DNA from: Phyllobacteriaceae bacterium
GTDB taxonomy: Bacteria > Pseudomonadota > Alphaproteobacteria > Rhizobiales > Rhizobiaceae
NCBI GenBank assembly: GCA_023954255.1
Contig: JAMLIH010000033.1
Span: 1-33,439 of the forward strand
Direction of reading: 5' to 3'
Length of the DNA: 33,439 bases
Shown: in pieces, positions 17,229-24,592 of the stretch
Layout of the letters: every line of letters starts with the position of its first letter
How positions within the stretch are numbered: position 1 is the stretch's first letter
The notes under the pieces: generated by a model
The model's input: only the letters and a program-made list of their open reading frames with translations
Databases searched by the model: none
Told to the model about the DNA's origin: nothing
Translations under genes and position numbers: made by a program

Positions 17229-18446
17229 CTACTCGGCAGGCGCCGGTTTTGCCGCCGGAGCCTTCTTGCCGCCGGAACTCTTCATTTCTTCCACCCACAG
17301 GGCGTGGTGCTCGCGCGCCCACTGTTCCTCGACCTCGCCCGAGCCCATCGCCTCGAACGCGCCTTCCATGCCGATCGAACCGATATAGATATGGGCAATG
17401 ATGATCGCCATCATGAGGAAAGCGACGATGGCGTGCCACAACTGGGCGTACTGCATCTCCTCATGAGGTGCCAGTTCGGTGCGCAGTTCCCCAAGGCCGA
17501 TCAATTGCGGAATGCCGATCGCGTTGAGCTTTTCGAAGGTTGCCGCAAACATCGGCAATTCGAAGGGGAACAACAGGGAAAGCCCTGAAGCCGACACCGA
17601 GACCCCGAGCAGGATTACCGCCCAGAAGATGAATTTCTGACCGGCGTTGAATTTCTTTGCGGGCGGATGAACGCCCTTCTTGAACAGACCGCCGCCCTTG
17701 GCGAGCCAGTTCAGGTCCGTGCGGTCGGGCAGGTTGTGGACAATCCACATCGCGAAGATCATGACGAGGGCGAGCATGAAGGCCCACGACACGTTGTTGT
17801 GGACCCACTTCGAGCCGATGGCGAGCGTTGCAAAGGCATCCTTGCCGATCAGCGGAATGAGGCCGAACCGACCGAAAAGGGTGACCAGGCCGGTAACGCC
17901 GAGCAAGATGAACGATCCTGCCAGAAGCCAGTGGCCGAAGCGCTCGATGGTCTTGAAGCGGGTGATGGTGCGTCCGGTCTTCTTGCCGTCGATGCGGATG
18001 CGGCCGCGGATCAGGTAGAACAGCACGAGAAGAGCCAGGGTCGCCAGCAGCAGATAGCCGCCCCAGCTTGCCAGCGGTCCCTTGCGCCAGTTGAGCCAGC
18101 GCATGCCGCCATCCTGCATGAGAACCGTCGCGACCTCTCCGCCGGACGAGACCGTGATGTCGGCCGAACCGTAACGCAGGGCACGCCAGAGTTCCGGGTC
18201 GGAGGAGCCGCCGAGCGTACCGAGCTGGGAGGCGATGCCGGCAGCCGAGTCTGGATCGCCCGTCGCATCGCGCCGGAAGGAATCATCGACCTTCTCGCCA
18301 CGTTGACGCTTCAGAATGTCTTCCAGTGTCTGGGCACCGCCGGTCGATGACCGGTCCGTTACGCCATCGCTGCCGCCTGATTCCTGGGCAAGTGCCTGGA
18401 AAAAAAGTCCGATCACAAAGACGAGGGCAAGTGTCAGCCGAGCCAT
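17229..18446 (-). CDS. fdoI: Formate dehydrogenase membrane cytochrome b subunit
   Basis: Gamma subunit that anchors the dehydrogenase to the inner membrane and passes electrons through two b haems. The 405-residue product is about twice the length of E. coli FdnI. It has a signal peptide (residues 1-21), a periplasmic domain to about residue 125, one membrane segment (129-147), then the canonical four-helix core (172-193, 218-239, 272-292, 336-356). Candidate haem ligands are His172, His216, His237, His338 and His352. It ends in a Lys/Pro/Ala-rich tail. The long N-terminal part is seen in the proteobacterial group that pairs with a short beta subunit. ATG 18446 has AAGGGGACC upstream, which decides against the ATG at 18470. 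Confidence 0.93.
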   Translation of the reverse strand: MARLTLALVFVIGLFFQALAQESGGSDGVTDRSSTGGAQTLEDILKRQRGEKVDDSFRRDATGDPDSAAGIASQLGTLGGSSDPELWRALRYGSADITVSSGGEVATVLMQDGGMRWLNWRKGPLASWGGYLLLATLALLVLFYLIRGRIRIDGKKTGRTITRFKTIERFGHWLLAGSFILLGVTGLVTLFGRFGLIPLIGKDAFATLAIGSKWVHNNVSWAFMLALVMIFAMWIVHNLPDRTDLNWLAKGGGLFKKGVHPPAKKFNAGQKFIFWAVILLGVSVSASGLSLLFPFELPMFAATFEKLNAIGIPQLIGLGELRTELAPHEEMQYAQLWHAIVAFLMMAIIIAHIYIGSIGMEGAFEAMGSGEVEEQWAREHHALWVEEMKSSGGKKAPAAKPAPAE

Positions 18447-18495
18447 GTCTGGTCCCCTTCTGCTCATCAATCAGTATGGTCCGAAATGCCGCAGA

Positions 18496-18519
18496 CGGAG
18501 CGGCCCGTGGGCCGCTCCG
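18496..18519 (-). terminator. Strong hairpin between fdoH and fdoI
   Basis: A perfect ten-base-pair GC-rich stem (CGGAGCGGCC at 18496-18505 with GGCCGCTCCG at 18510-18519) with a four-base loop sits in the 138-base gap inside the operon. On the minus strand no U run follows, so it is more likely to tune expression or protect the fdoGH message than to end it. On the plus strand it is followed by CTTGTTTT, which would suit a terminator for antisense transcription. Confidence 0.6.
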
Positions 18520-18584
18520 CTTGTTTTCCTGCCATCAGTTGCCCGATTTGCGGGGGGCAATGGTGGTTGGGGGCTGCCGTGCGG

Positions 18585-19178
18585 TCAGCCGCCCTTCTGG
18601 CCATAGGCCGTACCCCATCCCCAGGCACCGGAGCCGAAGCCGCGGGCAACGACGCGCTCGCGGTAGATGCCTGACACCACATCGCCGTCGCCGGCGAGCA
18701 GTGCCTTGGTCGAGCACATTTCGGCACAGATCGGGAGTTTTCCTTCCGCGATACGGTTGCGACCGTACTTCTGGAATTCCGCCTGGGAGTTGTTCTCCTC
18801 CGGACCGCCGGCGCAGAAGGTGCACTTGTCCATCTTTCCGCGCGAGCCGAAATTTCCGGCCTGAGGATATTGCGGCGCACCAAAGGGGCACGCGTAGAAG
18901 CAATAGCCGCAGCCGATGCAGAGGTCCTTGGAGTGGAGCACCACGCCGTCGTCCGTCTGGTAGAAGCAATCCACCGGGCAGACCGCCATGCAGGGCGCAT
19001 CCGAACAGTGCATGCAGGCCACGGAGATCGACCGTTCGCCCGGTTTGCCATCATTGATGGTGACCACCCGGCGGCGGTTGATGCCCCACGGCACCTCATG
19101 CTCGTTCTTGCAGGCCGTGACACAGGCGTTGCACTCGATGCAGCGTTCGGCGTCACACAGGAATTTAGCTCTAGCCAT
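18585..19178 (-). CDS. fdoH: Formate dehydrogenase iron-sulfur subunit
   Basis: Beta subunit that carries electrons from the catalytic subunit to the cytochrome b. The 197-residue product has four cysteine groups, each suited to a [4Fe-4S] cluster: CIECNACVTAC (13-23), CMHCSDAPCMAVCP, CIGCGYCFYACP, and a split set CTFC...CAEMC. It lacks the C-terminal membrane helix of E. coli FdnH/FdoH, so contact with the membrane must be through fdoI alone. It has no signal of its own and presumably rides out with the Tat-targeted alpha subunit. It starts 11 bases after fdoG with AAGGAGAAACACG as ribosome binding site. Confidence 0.95.
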   Translation of the reverse strand: MARAKFLCDAERCIECNACVTACKNEHEVPWGINRRRVVTINDGKPGERSISVACMHCSDAPCMAVCPVDCFYQTDDGVVLHSKDLCIGCGYCFYACPFGAPQYPQAGNFGSRGKMDKCTFCAGGPEENNSQAEFQKYGRNRIAEGKLPICAEMCSTKALLAGDGDVVSGIYRERVVARGFGSGAWGWGTAYGQKGG

Positions 19179-19189
19179 CGTGTTTCTCC

Positions 19190-22099
19190 TTAAGCTGCCC
19201 AGATTTTGCAGAGAGTCGCTTTCGTCTCCTGCATCTGTGTTACCGAGTCATAGCCATAGGTCTGGGCGGTGTTGGTACTTTCGCCCAGTACGAAGGGATC
19301 GGCGCCGTCGGGATACTTGTCCCGCAGGTCCTTGCCCTCGAAATGGCCGCCGAAGTGGAACGGCATGAAGGCTACGCCCTCGCCGACCCGCTCGGTCACC
19401 ATTGCCATGACCTTCACCTTGGCGCCTTCCGGCCCCTCAACCCAGACCTGCGCGCCATCACGGACGCCCAGATTGTTGGCATCGCGAGGATTGATCTCGA
19501 CGAACATGTCCTGCTGAAGTTCGGCCAGCCACGGGTTGGAGCGGGTTTCATCGCCGCCGCCTTCATATTCCACGAGGCGTCCCGAAGTCAGGATGATCGG
19601 ATAATCCTTCGAGAAATCCTTCTTCTGGATCGATGCGTAGAGGGTCGGCAAGCGGTAGAACTTGCGGTCCTCATAGGTCGGATAGTCGGCGACCAGATCG
19701 CGACGCGGCGTATAGAGCGGCTCGCGATGCAGCGGCACCGGATCGGGGAAGGTCCAGACCACGGTGCGCGCCTTGGCGTTGCCGAACGGGGCGCAGCCAT
19801 GCTTGATGGCAACGCGCTGGATGCCGCCCGAAAGGTCGGTCTTCCAGTTGATGCCGCCAACCTTGTCGGCTGCTCCTGCCACCTTCTCGATTGCAGCCCG
19901 CTCGTCCGCCGTCAGGTCGCCGTCCCATCCCAGATCCATCAGCATCTGCATGGTGAATTCAGGATAGCCGTCCTGAATCTCGGCGCCAGGGTTGGAGACC
20001 CCCTCGGCGAGCAGGTTGTCGCCATCGCGTTCCACGCCGAAACGGGCGCGGAAGCAAAGGCCGCCCTCGGCCACCGGCTTCGACATGTCGTAGAGGTTCG
20101 GCGTTCCCGGATGGCCCATTTCCGGCGTTCCCCAGCAGGGCCAGGGCATGCCGTAATATTCGCCGTCATTGGGGCCGCCAATCGCCTGCAACGTCGTCTT
20201 GTCGAAGGTGTGCTGGTTGGCCATGTGCGACTTGATGCGTTCCGGAGACTGCCCGGTGTAGCCGATGGTCCACAGCCCGCGGTTGAACTCGCGGGTGGTG
20301 TCCTCGATGTTCGGCTCGTCGTTTTCGTCTACCGCAATGTTGCGGAAGAAGCGGTCCGCCCAGCCGAACTTCTTCGCGAACTTTGCCATGATCGTGTGAT
20401 CGGGCAGGCTTTCGAAGAGCGGTTCGACCACCTTGTCGCGCCACTGCAGCGAGCGGTTGGACGCGGTTACCGAGCCATAGGTCTCGAACTGGGTCGCAGC
20501 CGGCAGCAGGTAGACACCGTCAGTGCGGTCGTGAAGCACGGCAGAAACGGTCGGATACGGGTCGATAACGACCAGCATGTCGAGCATTTCCATCGCGGTC
20601 TTCATTTCCTTCATGCGGGTCTGGGAGTTCGGGGCATGGCCCCAAAGCACCATGGCGCGCACCTTGTTGGGCTGGTCGGTATTGGCCGGGTCCTCGAGGA
20701 CGCCGTCGATCCAGCGGCTGACCGGAATGCCGGTCAGGGTCATGAGGTTCTTGTCCTTGCCTTCGGCATCCTTCACCGTGGCAAACTGGCCTTTCAGCCA
20801 GTCGAAGTCCTCTTCCCAGACGCGTGCCCAGTGGGCCCAGGAGCCGGCGGCAAGGCCGTAATAGCCCGGCAGGGTGTGGCTGAGCACGCCCAGGTCGGTT
20901 GCGCCCTGAACGTTGTCGTGGCCGCGGAAGATGTTGGTTCCGCCGCCGGAGACACCCATGTTGCCGAGTGCCAGCTGCAGGATGCAGTAGGCGCGGGTGT
21001 TGCTGTTGCCGGTCGTGTGCTGGGTACCGCCCATGCACCAGATCACGGTGCCCGGACGGTTGTTGGCCAGCGTGCGGGCGACCCGCTTCAGCTGGCTGCC
21101 CGGCGTGCCGGTAACGCGTTCGGTTTCCTCCGGTGTCCATTTGGCGACTTCGGCCCGGATTTCATCCATGCCCCATACACGGGTGCGGATGAACTCCTTG
21201 TCTTCCCAGCCATTTTCGAAGATGTGCCAGAGAATGCCCCAGATCAGGGCAACGTCCGTACCGGGACGGAAACGGACGAATTCATCGGCATGGGCCGCGG
21301 TGCGCGTGAAGCGCGGGTCGCAGACAATGAGCGGGGCATTGTTCTGCTCCTTGGCCCGCAGCACGTGCAGCAGCGAGACCGGATGGGCCTCGGCCGGATT
21401 GCCGCCGATGATGAAGATGGCCTTCGAGTTGTGGATATCGTTGTAGGAGTTGGTCATGGCGCCGTAGCCCCATGTATTGGCAACGCCAGCAACGGTGGTG
21501 GAGTGACAGATACGGGCCTGGTGGTCGACGTTGTTCGTGCCCCAATAGGCGGCGAACTTGCGGAACAGATAGGCCTGTTCGTTGTTATGCTTGGCGGAAC
21601 CAAGCCAATAGACGCTGTCGGGCCCGCTTTCGTCGCGGATTTTCATCATGCCATCGCCGATCTCGTTGATGGCATCTTCCCAACTGATGCGCTTCCACTC
21701 GCCGCCTTCCTTTTTCATCGGATATTTAAGGCGGCGTTCGCCATGGGCGTGTTCACGCACCGAAGCACCCTTGGCGCAATGCGCCCCGAGGTTGAACGGG
21801 CTGTCCCAGCCGGGCTCCTGCCCGACCCAAACGCCGTTGGAGACTTCGGCGATGACGGTGCAGCCCACCGAGCAGTGGGTGCAGACGGATTTCACGGTTT
21901 GAACGGCGTCACCATTCGTGCTTTGAGCCTGGGCCTTGGTGACTGAACCGCCGGTGGCGGTAATCGCGGCAAGGCCGCCTACCGCAATTCCCGAGCCTTT
22001 CAGAAAAGCCCGGCGGTCAACCGGCTTGTTGACCGTTTCGTGCAGGATACTTGCACCTTGGGGGCGTCGCGCAACCCCATTGGTCTTTTTCCTAAGCAT
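19190..22099 (-). CDS. fdoG: Formate dehydrogenase catalytic subunit, Cys-type molybdenum/tungsten enzyme
   Basis: Periplasmic alpha subunit that oxidises formate to CO2 at a bis-pterin-guanine-dinucleotide Mo or W centre. The 969-residue product has a Tat signal (VDRRAFLKGSG, Arg29-Arg30) and one [4Fe-4S] cluster site CTHCSVGC with a fourth Cys at 108. The active-site motif is ARICHSTTVAGV, where Cys198 replaces the selenocysteine of E. coli FdnG and is followed by the conserved His199. The fold is complete to the C-terminal cofactor-binding domain (GDETRSNPWLAELQ...). ATG 22099 has AGGAGGAAACC before it, which sets the start. The Cys form together with tupABC downstream makes tungsten or molybdenum both possible; the sequence alone does not decide. 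Confidence 0.96.
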   Translation of the reverse strand: MLRKKTNGVARRPQGASILHETVNKPVDRRAFLKGSGIAVGGLAAITATGGSVTKAQAQSTNGDAVQTVKSVCTHCSVGCTVIAEVSNGVWVGQEPGWDSPFNLGAHCAKGASVREHAHGERRLKYPMKKEGGEWKRISWEDAINEIGDGMMKIRDESGPDSVYWLGSAKHNNEQAYLFRKFAAYWGTNNVDHQARICHSTTVAGVANTWGYGAMTNSYNDIHNSKAIFIIGGNPAEAHPVSLLHVLRAKEQNNAPLIVCDPRFTRTAAHADEFVRFRPGTDVALIWGILWHIFENGWEDKEFIRTRVWGMDEIRAEVAKWTPEETERVTGTPGSQLKRVARTLANNRPGTVIWCMGGTQHTTGNSNTRAYCILQLALGNMGVSGGGTNIFRGHDNVQGATDLGVLSHTLPGYYGLAAGSWAHWARVWEEDFDWLKGQFATVKDAEGKDKNLMTLTGIPVSRWIDGVLEDPANTDQPNKVRAMVLWGHAPNSQTRMKEMKTAMEMLDMLVVIDPYPTVSAVLHDRTDGVYLLPAATQFETYGSVTASNRSLQWRDKVVEPLFESLPDHTIMAKFAKKFGWADRFFRNIAVDENDEPNIEDTTREFNRGLWTIGYTGQSPERIKSHMANQHTFDKTTLQAIGGPNDGEYYGMPWPCWGTPEMGHPGTPNLYDMSKPVAEGGLCFRARFGVERDGDNLLAEGVSNPGAEIQDGYPEFTMQMLMDLGWDGDLTADERAAIEKVAGAADKVGGINWKTDLSGGIQRVAIKHGCAPFGNAKARTVVWTFPDPVPLHREPLYTPRRDLVADYPTYEDRKFYRLPTLYASIQKKDFSKDYPIILTSGRLVEYEGGGDETRSNPWLAELQQDMFVEINPRDANNLGVRDGAQVWVEGPEGAKVKVMAMVTERVGEGVAFMPFHFGGHFEGKDLRDKYPDGADPFVLGESTNTAQTYGYDSVTQMQETKATLCKIWAA

Positions 22100-22196
22100 G
22101 GTTTCCTCCTGTAACGACGCCAAAGCGCCGTGGAGCCTCTTTGATCCGGCCAGCGGGCGTCACGCAACCATAGGCCGGGGTTAGCAGGGTCCGGTT

Positions 22197-22400
22197 CTAG
22201 AACCGGGCGCTGTCGTAGTAGGCGCGGGTATGCGCGGTGTCCTGGATCGTTTCCGATGCCAGGTCCGGCGTTGCCGCTTCGGCTTCGGCACCCATCGTGC
22301 CGGCGGCAGCAACCGCGGCAGGTGCAGACAGGGCAGCCATCTTCAGGAAGTCGCGGCGGCCCTTGCCCTTTTCGGAAATCGCCTCGGTGGTTTTGCTCAT
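22197..22400 (-). CDS. Small Tat-signal protein of the formate dehydrogenase region (formate_TAT family)
   Basis: The 67-residue product is mostly a twin-arginine signal: GKGRRDFLKMAALSAPAAVAAAG (Arg15-Arg16), with likely cleavage after AEA near residue 42, leaving only about 25 residues (TPDLASETIQDTAHTRAYYDSARF-like tail). It matches the known family of tiny Tat targets found beside formate dehydrogenase and a TorD-like chaperone. GGGAGG precedes the ATG. The role is not established; it could be a small periplasmic subunit or could help the folded dehydrogenase reach the Tat machinery. It lies 97 bases before fdoG, and that gap shows no strong signal by eye. Confidence 0.85.
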   Translation of the reverse strand: MSKTTEAISEKGKGRRDFLKMAALSAPAAVAAAGTMGAEAEAATPDLASETIQDTAHTRAYYDSARF

Positions 22401-22478
22401 AGAGGATGTTCCTCCCTTCCGGTTTGCGGCGGCTCCCGTTTGTCTCAGTTGCCGCCAGTCTTCAAAAAACGCGCTTAC

Positions 22479-23087
22479 TCAGCTTGCCAGCATCCGGAAT
22501 GCCTCCTGCTCGATTTCCATGAACTGCCGGCCGATTGTGCCGACGGCAGCATAGAAAACCGAGGATCTGGAGCCTTCCAAATCGGTGAAAAAGTGAATGG
22601 CCCAGGGGCCGATATGGGAATCGAAAAACGCCTTCTGGTCTTCAAGCGGCGTGACCGTGCCAAAGCGGCCGACGATCATCCCGCCCATCATTTCCATCAG
22701 CGAAGCGATGTTGTCCTCGGGCTCGTGCTTGCCGGCGGCCCGGACGATGCCGCGCCTGGCCATCTCACCGCGCAACTTGGCAAGCGGCTTCTCGTTGAGG
22801 AAGCCGGTCAGATAGTAACTGGCGAAGGGAAGCAGTTCACCGCGGCCAAGGCCGATGAACAGGGCATTGAATTCGCGTTCCGCCGTTTCGGCAGTGGTAA
22901 CACCGGCAAGCCGCGAAAGGGTATCCATGGTCTGGCCGAGCGGCGAATTGCCGGGCTTCAGATTGGCGATCTGGTTGAGCAGGGATGCATCGGCGGGCTT
23001 GGCCAGAAGAAGGCCAAGAAAATCATAGAGATCGGCGCGCGCCTGATCCTCAGGGTCGACAACATGCAGCTTGTGGACTGCTGACAT
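22479..23087 (-). CDS. TorD-family molybdoenzyme chaperone
   Basis: Cytoplasmic chaperone thought to bind the Tat signal of the catalytic subunit and hold it open for cofactor insertion. The 202-residue helical product shows the family pattern: RADLYDFLGLLLAKP near the N-terminus, EREFNALFIGLGRGELLPFASYYLTG in the middle, and PEDNIASLMEMMGGMI followed by FFDSHIGPWAIHFFTDLE. The ATG at 23087 fits the family start. It is followed by the tiny Tat protein and fdoG, so its client is almost certainly FdoG. Confidence 0.9.
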   Translation of the reverse strand: MSAVHKLHVVDPEDQARADLYDFLGLLLAKPADASLLNQIANLKPGNSPLGQTMDTLSRLAGVTTAETAEREFNALFIGLGRGELLPFASYYLTGFLNEKPLAKLRGEMARRGIVRAAGKHEPEDNIASLMEMMGGMIVGRFGTVTPLEDQKAFFDSHIGPWAIHFFTDLEGSRSSVFYAAVGTIGRQFMEIEQEAFRMLAS

Positions 23088-23161
23088 ACAGCCTGCGCCT
23101 CCCAACGCATGGCGGTGGCTGCAGGTTTCCGGCGCTATTCCCTTCTGTCAGGTAAAGCTTG

Positions 23162-23839
23162 CTACGAGTAGGTGAATCGCATTCTTCGTCTTGGGATCAC
23201 CTGTCCCGCGTCTTCCATTTCGCCGGCTGCTGCCTGTGTTTCTTCCTTGTCTGATGCGACATTTTCGCCCGATTCACTTTGCAATGGAAGGTTTGAGCCG
23301 GTCAATAGGTCATTTTCTGTTTCTTCTCCGGCGATTTCCCCATCGGAAGAGCTGTTTCCGGAGGCGGAATCCTCCGCCGGGCCGTCGCCTTCCGCCGGGC
23401 TCTGGCCGGCCTCTTCCTGTTTTTCCGCCTCGGCCAGCTTCATTACGTGCTCAAGCATTCCCTTGCCGACTTGATAGGTGGTCTGCAGGTTTTCGATGAC
23501 GGTAGCCGTGTCGGTATAGTCCTCGCCATACTCTATCAGCCCGTCGAGATTGGCGAGCGCCGGATTGACTGCCCAAAGGCGGCGCAGGGCACGGCGGCGC
23601 AGCCGTTGCGGCACGGCAGCGGCCAGAAAGGCCGAAAAATCGTCACCTTCCTTCATGCTGTCGGGGTCGGGAAGGCCCAGTTGCTCGAGAATCTCCTCGT
23701 CGGTCTTTTCCTCAATCGCGGCCTGCTCGGCAGCGACGGCCTCGGCTTGCGCCTCGCCGGTTTCCTTCGCCTCCGCCTCACGCACGGCGGCCTTTCGCCG
23801 GCTCCAGAAGTCGCCGCCTGTCTTTTCGCCGGTGCTCAT
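23162..23839 (-). CDS. DUF3306 domain protein
   Basis: Unknown function; 225 residues, no signal or membrane segment. The N-terminal half carries the recognisable family core (FWSRRKAAVREAE, EEILEQLGLPDPDSM, DFSAFLAAAVPQRLRRRALRRLWAVNPALANLDGLIEYGEDYTD). The C-terminal half is a low-complexity acidic tail rich in Glu, Ser and Gly, ending RRRMRFTYS. It overlaps the DUF3305 stop by ATGA (23836-23839). The family is known only from formate dehydrogenase regions and is presumed to help assemble that enzyme. Confidence 0.88.
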   Translation of the reverse strand: MSTGEKTGGDFWSRRKAAVREAEAKETGEAQAEAVAAEQAAIEEKTDEEILEQLGLPDPDSMKEGDDFSAFLAAAVPQRLRRRALRRLWAVNPALANLDGLIEYGEDYTDTATVIENLQTTYQVGKGMLEHVMKLAEAEKQEEAGQSPAEGDGPAEDSASGNSSSDGEIAGEETENDLLTGSNLPLQSESGENVASDKEETQAAAGEMEDAGQVIPRRRMRFTYS

Positions 23840-24408
23840 AGCAGTCGTTTCCCGCGTTTCGTGCCGGGCGTGCGGTAGACATCGCTCAACTGGCGGATAC
23901 GCGCATCGCCGACGCCGTCCTCCGTCTTGTCGACGCGTGTCTTGTCGCGGCGGCGCTTGACGAACTGTTCATCCTCGTGATGCTGCCTGACGAATTCGTT
24001 GATCCAGGCGATGACGCCCGGCGGCATCGGCACTTTCTCGACGATCTCCTCGCCGGTATCGGCATAGTCCTGGCCCTCGTAGGGAGATGCGGTGACGAGT
24101 AGCACCTCCATGGGATGCCGCGGCGTTTCGCTTTGTCGCAGAACGACATAGAGCGAGGGCATCCGCTCTGACAGGGCGGTAAGATAGGCCTCGGTATCGG
24201 TGCGGAAGAGTTCGAGCGGCACGGTGGCGGCATGATACTCCACGGCGCTGTCCTCCTCCCGCAATATCTGCCATTCCGCTGGCCCCGCACCGGGCAGCAC
24301 CGAGACAGGCTTCCATACCCATTTCGCCCAGCGGGTCACGCCCGGCAACCGGCGTATGACGACGCCCATGGGCATGGATTGGGACTTCGGCTGCTCCAAC
24401 TTCGGCAC
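23836..24408 (-). CDS. DUF3305 domain protein
   Basis: Unknown function, about 190 residues. Family features are MPMGVVIRRLPGVTRWAKWVWKP, YHAATVPLELFRTDTEAYL, PSLYVVLRQ, VTASPYEGQDYADTGEEIVEKVPMPPGVIAWI and a basic EQFVKRRRDK region. The start is uncertain. GTG 24408 gives the usual ten or so residues before MPMGVV; ATG 24375 would remove them, and GTG 24495 would add 29 residues with poor codon bias. It is the first gene of the long minus-strand formate dehydrogenase operon and is divergent from the large ferredoxin gene, a layout shared by many alphaproteobacterial clusters. Confidence 0.82.
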   Translation of the reverse strand: MPKLEQPKSQSMPMGVVIRRLPGVTRWAKWVWKPVSVLPGAGPAEWQILREEDSAVEYHAATVPLELFRTDTEAYLTALSERMPSLYVVLRQSETPRHPMEVLLVTASPYEGQDYADTGEEIVEKVPMPPGVIAWINEFVRQHHEDEQFVKRRRDKTRVDKTEDGVGDARIRQLSDVYRTPGTKRGKRLL

Positions 24409-24488
24409 TTTCCATCTGCTTTGGCCGCCCGCATCCGCGAGCACGGCATTGAGCCAATCTGCTAGATGTTGGCGCCGGTTGTAAAGGC

Positions 24489-24518
24489 TTGACACGGACT
24501 GCCCAACTCAACCTAGAT
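24489..24518 (+). promoter_or_regulatory. Candidate sigma-70 promoter for the large ferredoxin gene
   Basis: TTGACA at 24489-24494 (in the context CTTGACA favoured by alphaproteobacteria) is followed 18 bases later by CTAGAT at 24513-24518, a partial -10 match. It would start transcription about 65 bases before ATG 24593. The -35 is good, the -10 only fair, and the spacing is one base long. Confidence 0.4.
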
Positions 24519-24592
24519 GGCTGCGAGGAAATATTGCTGCGGCCCGCGGCGCAGGAAACGATCTCTCGTGCGGGCTGCCTGAAAGGGAATGC

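Noticed and set aside
19343-21946. Very long open frame (867 codons) opposite fdoG
   Set aside because: It is a by-product of strong codon bias in fdoG; the translation is low-complexity in Val, His, Arg and Gly with no recognisable domain.
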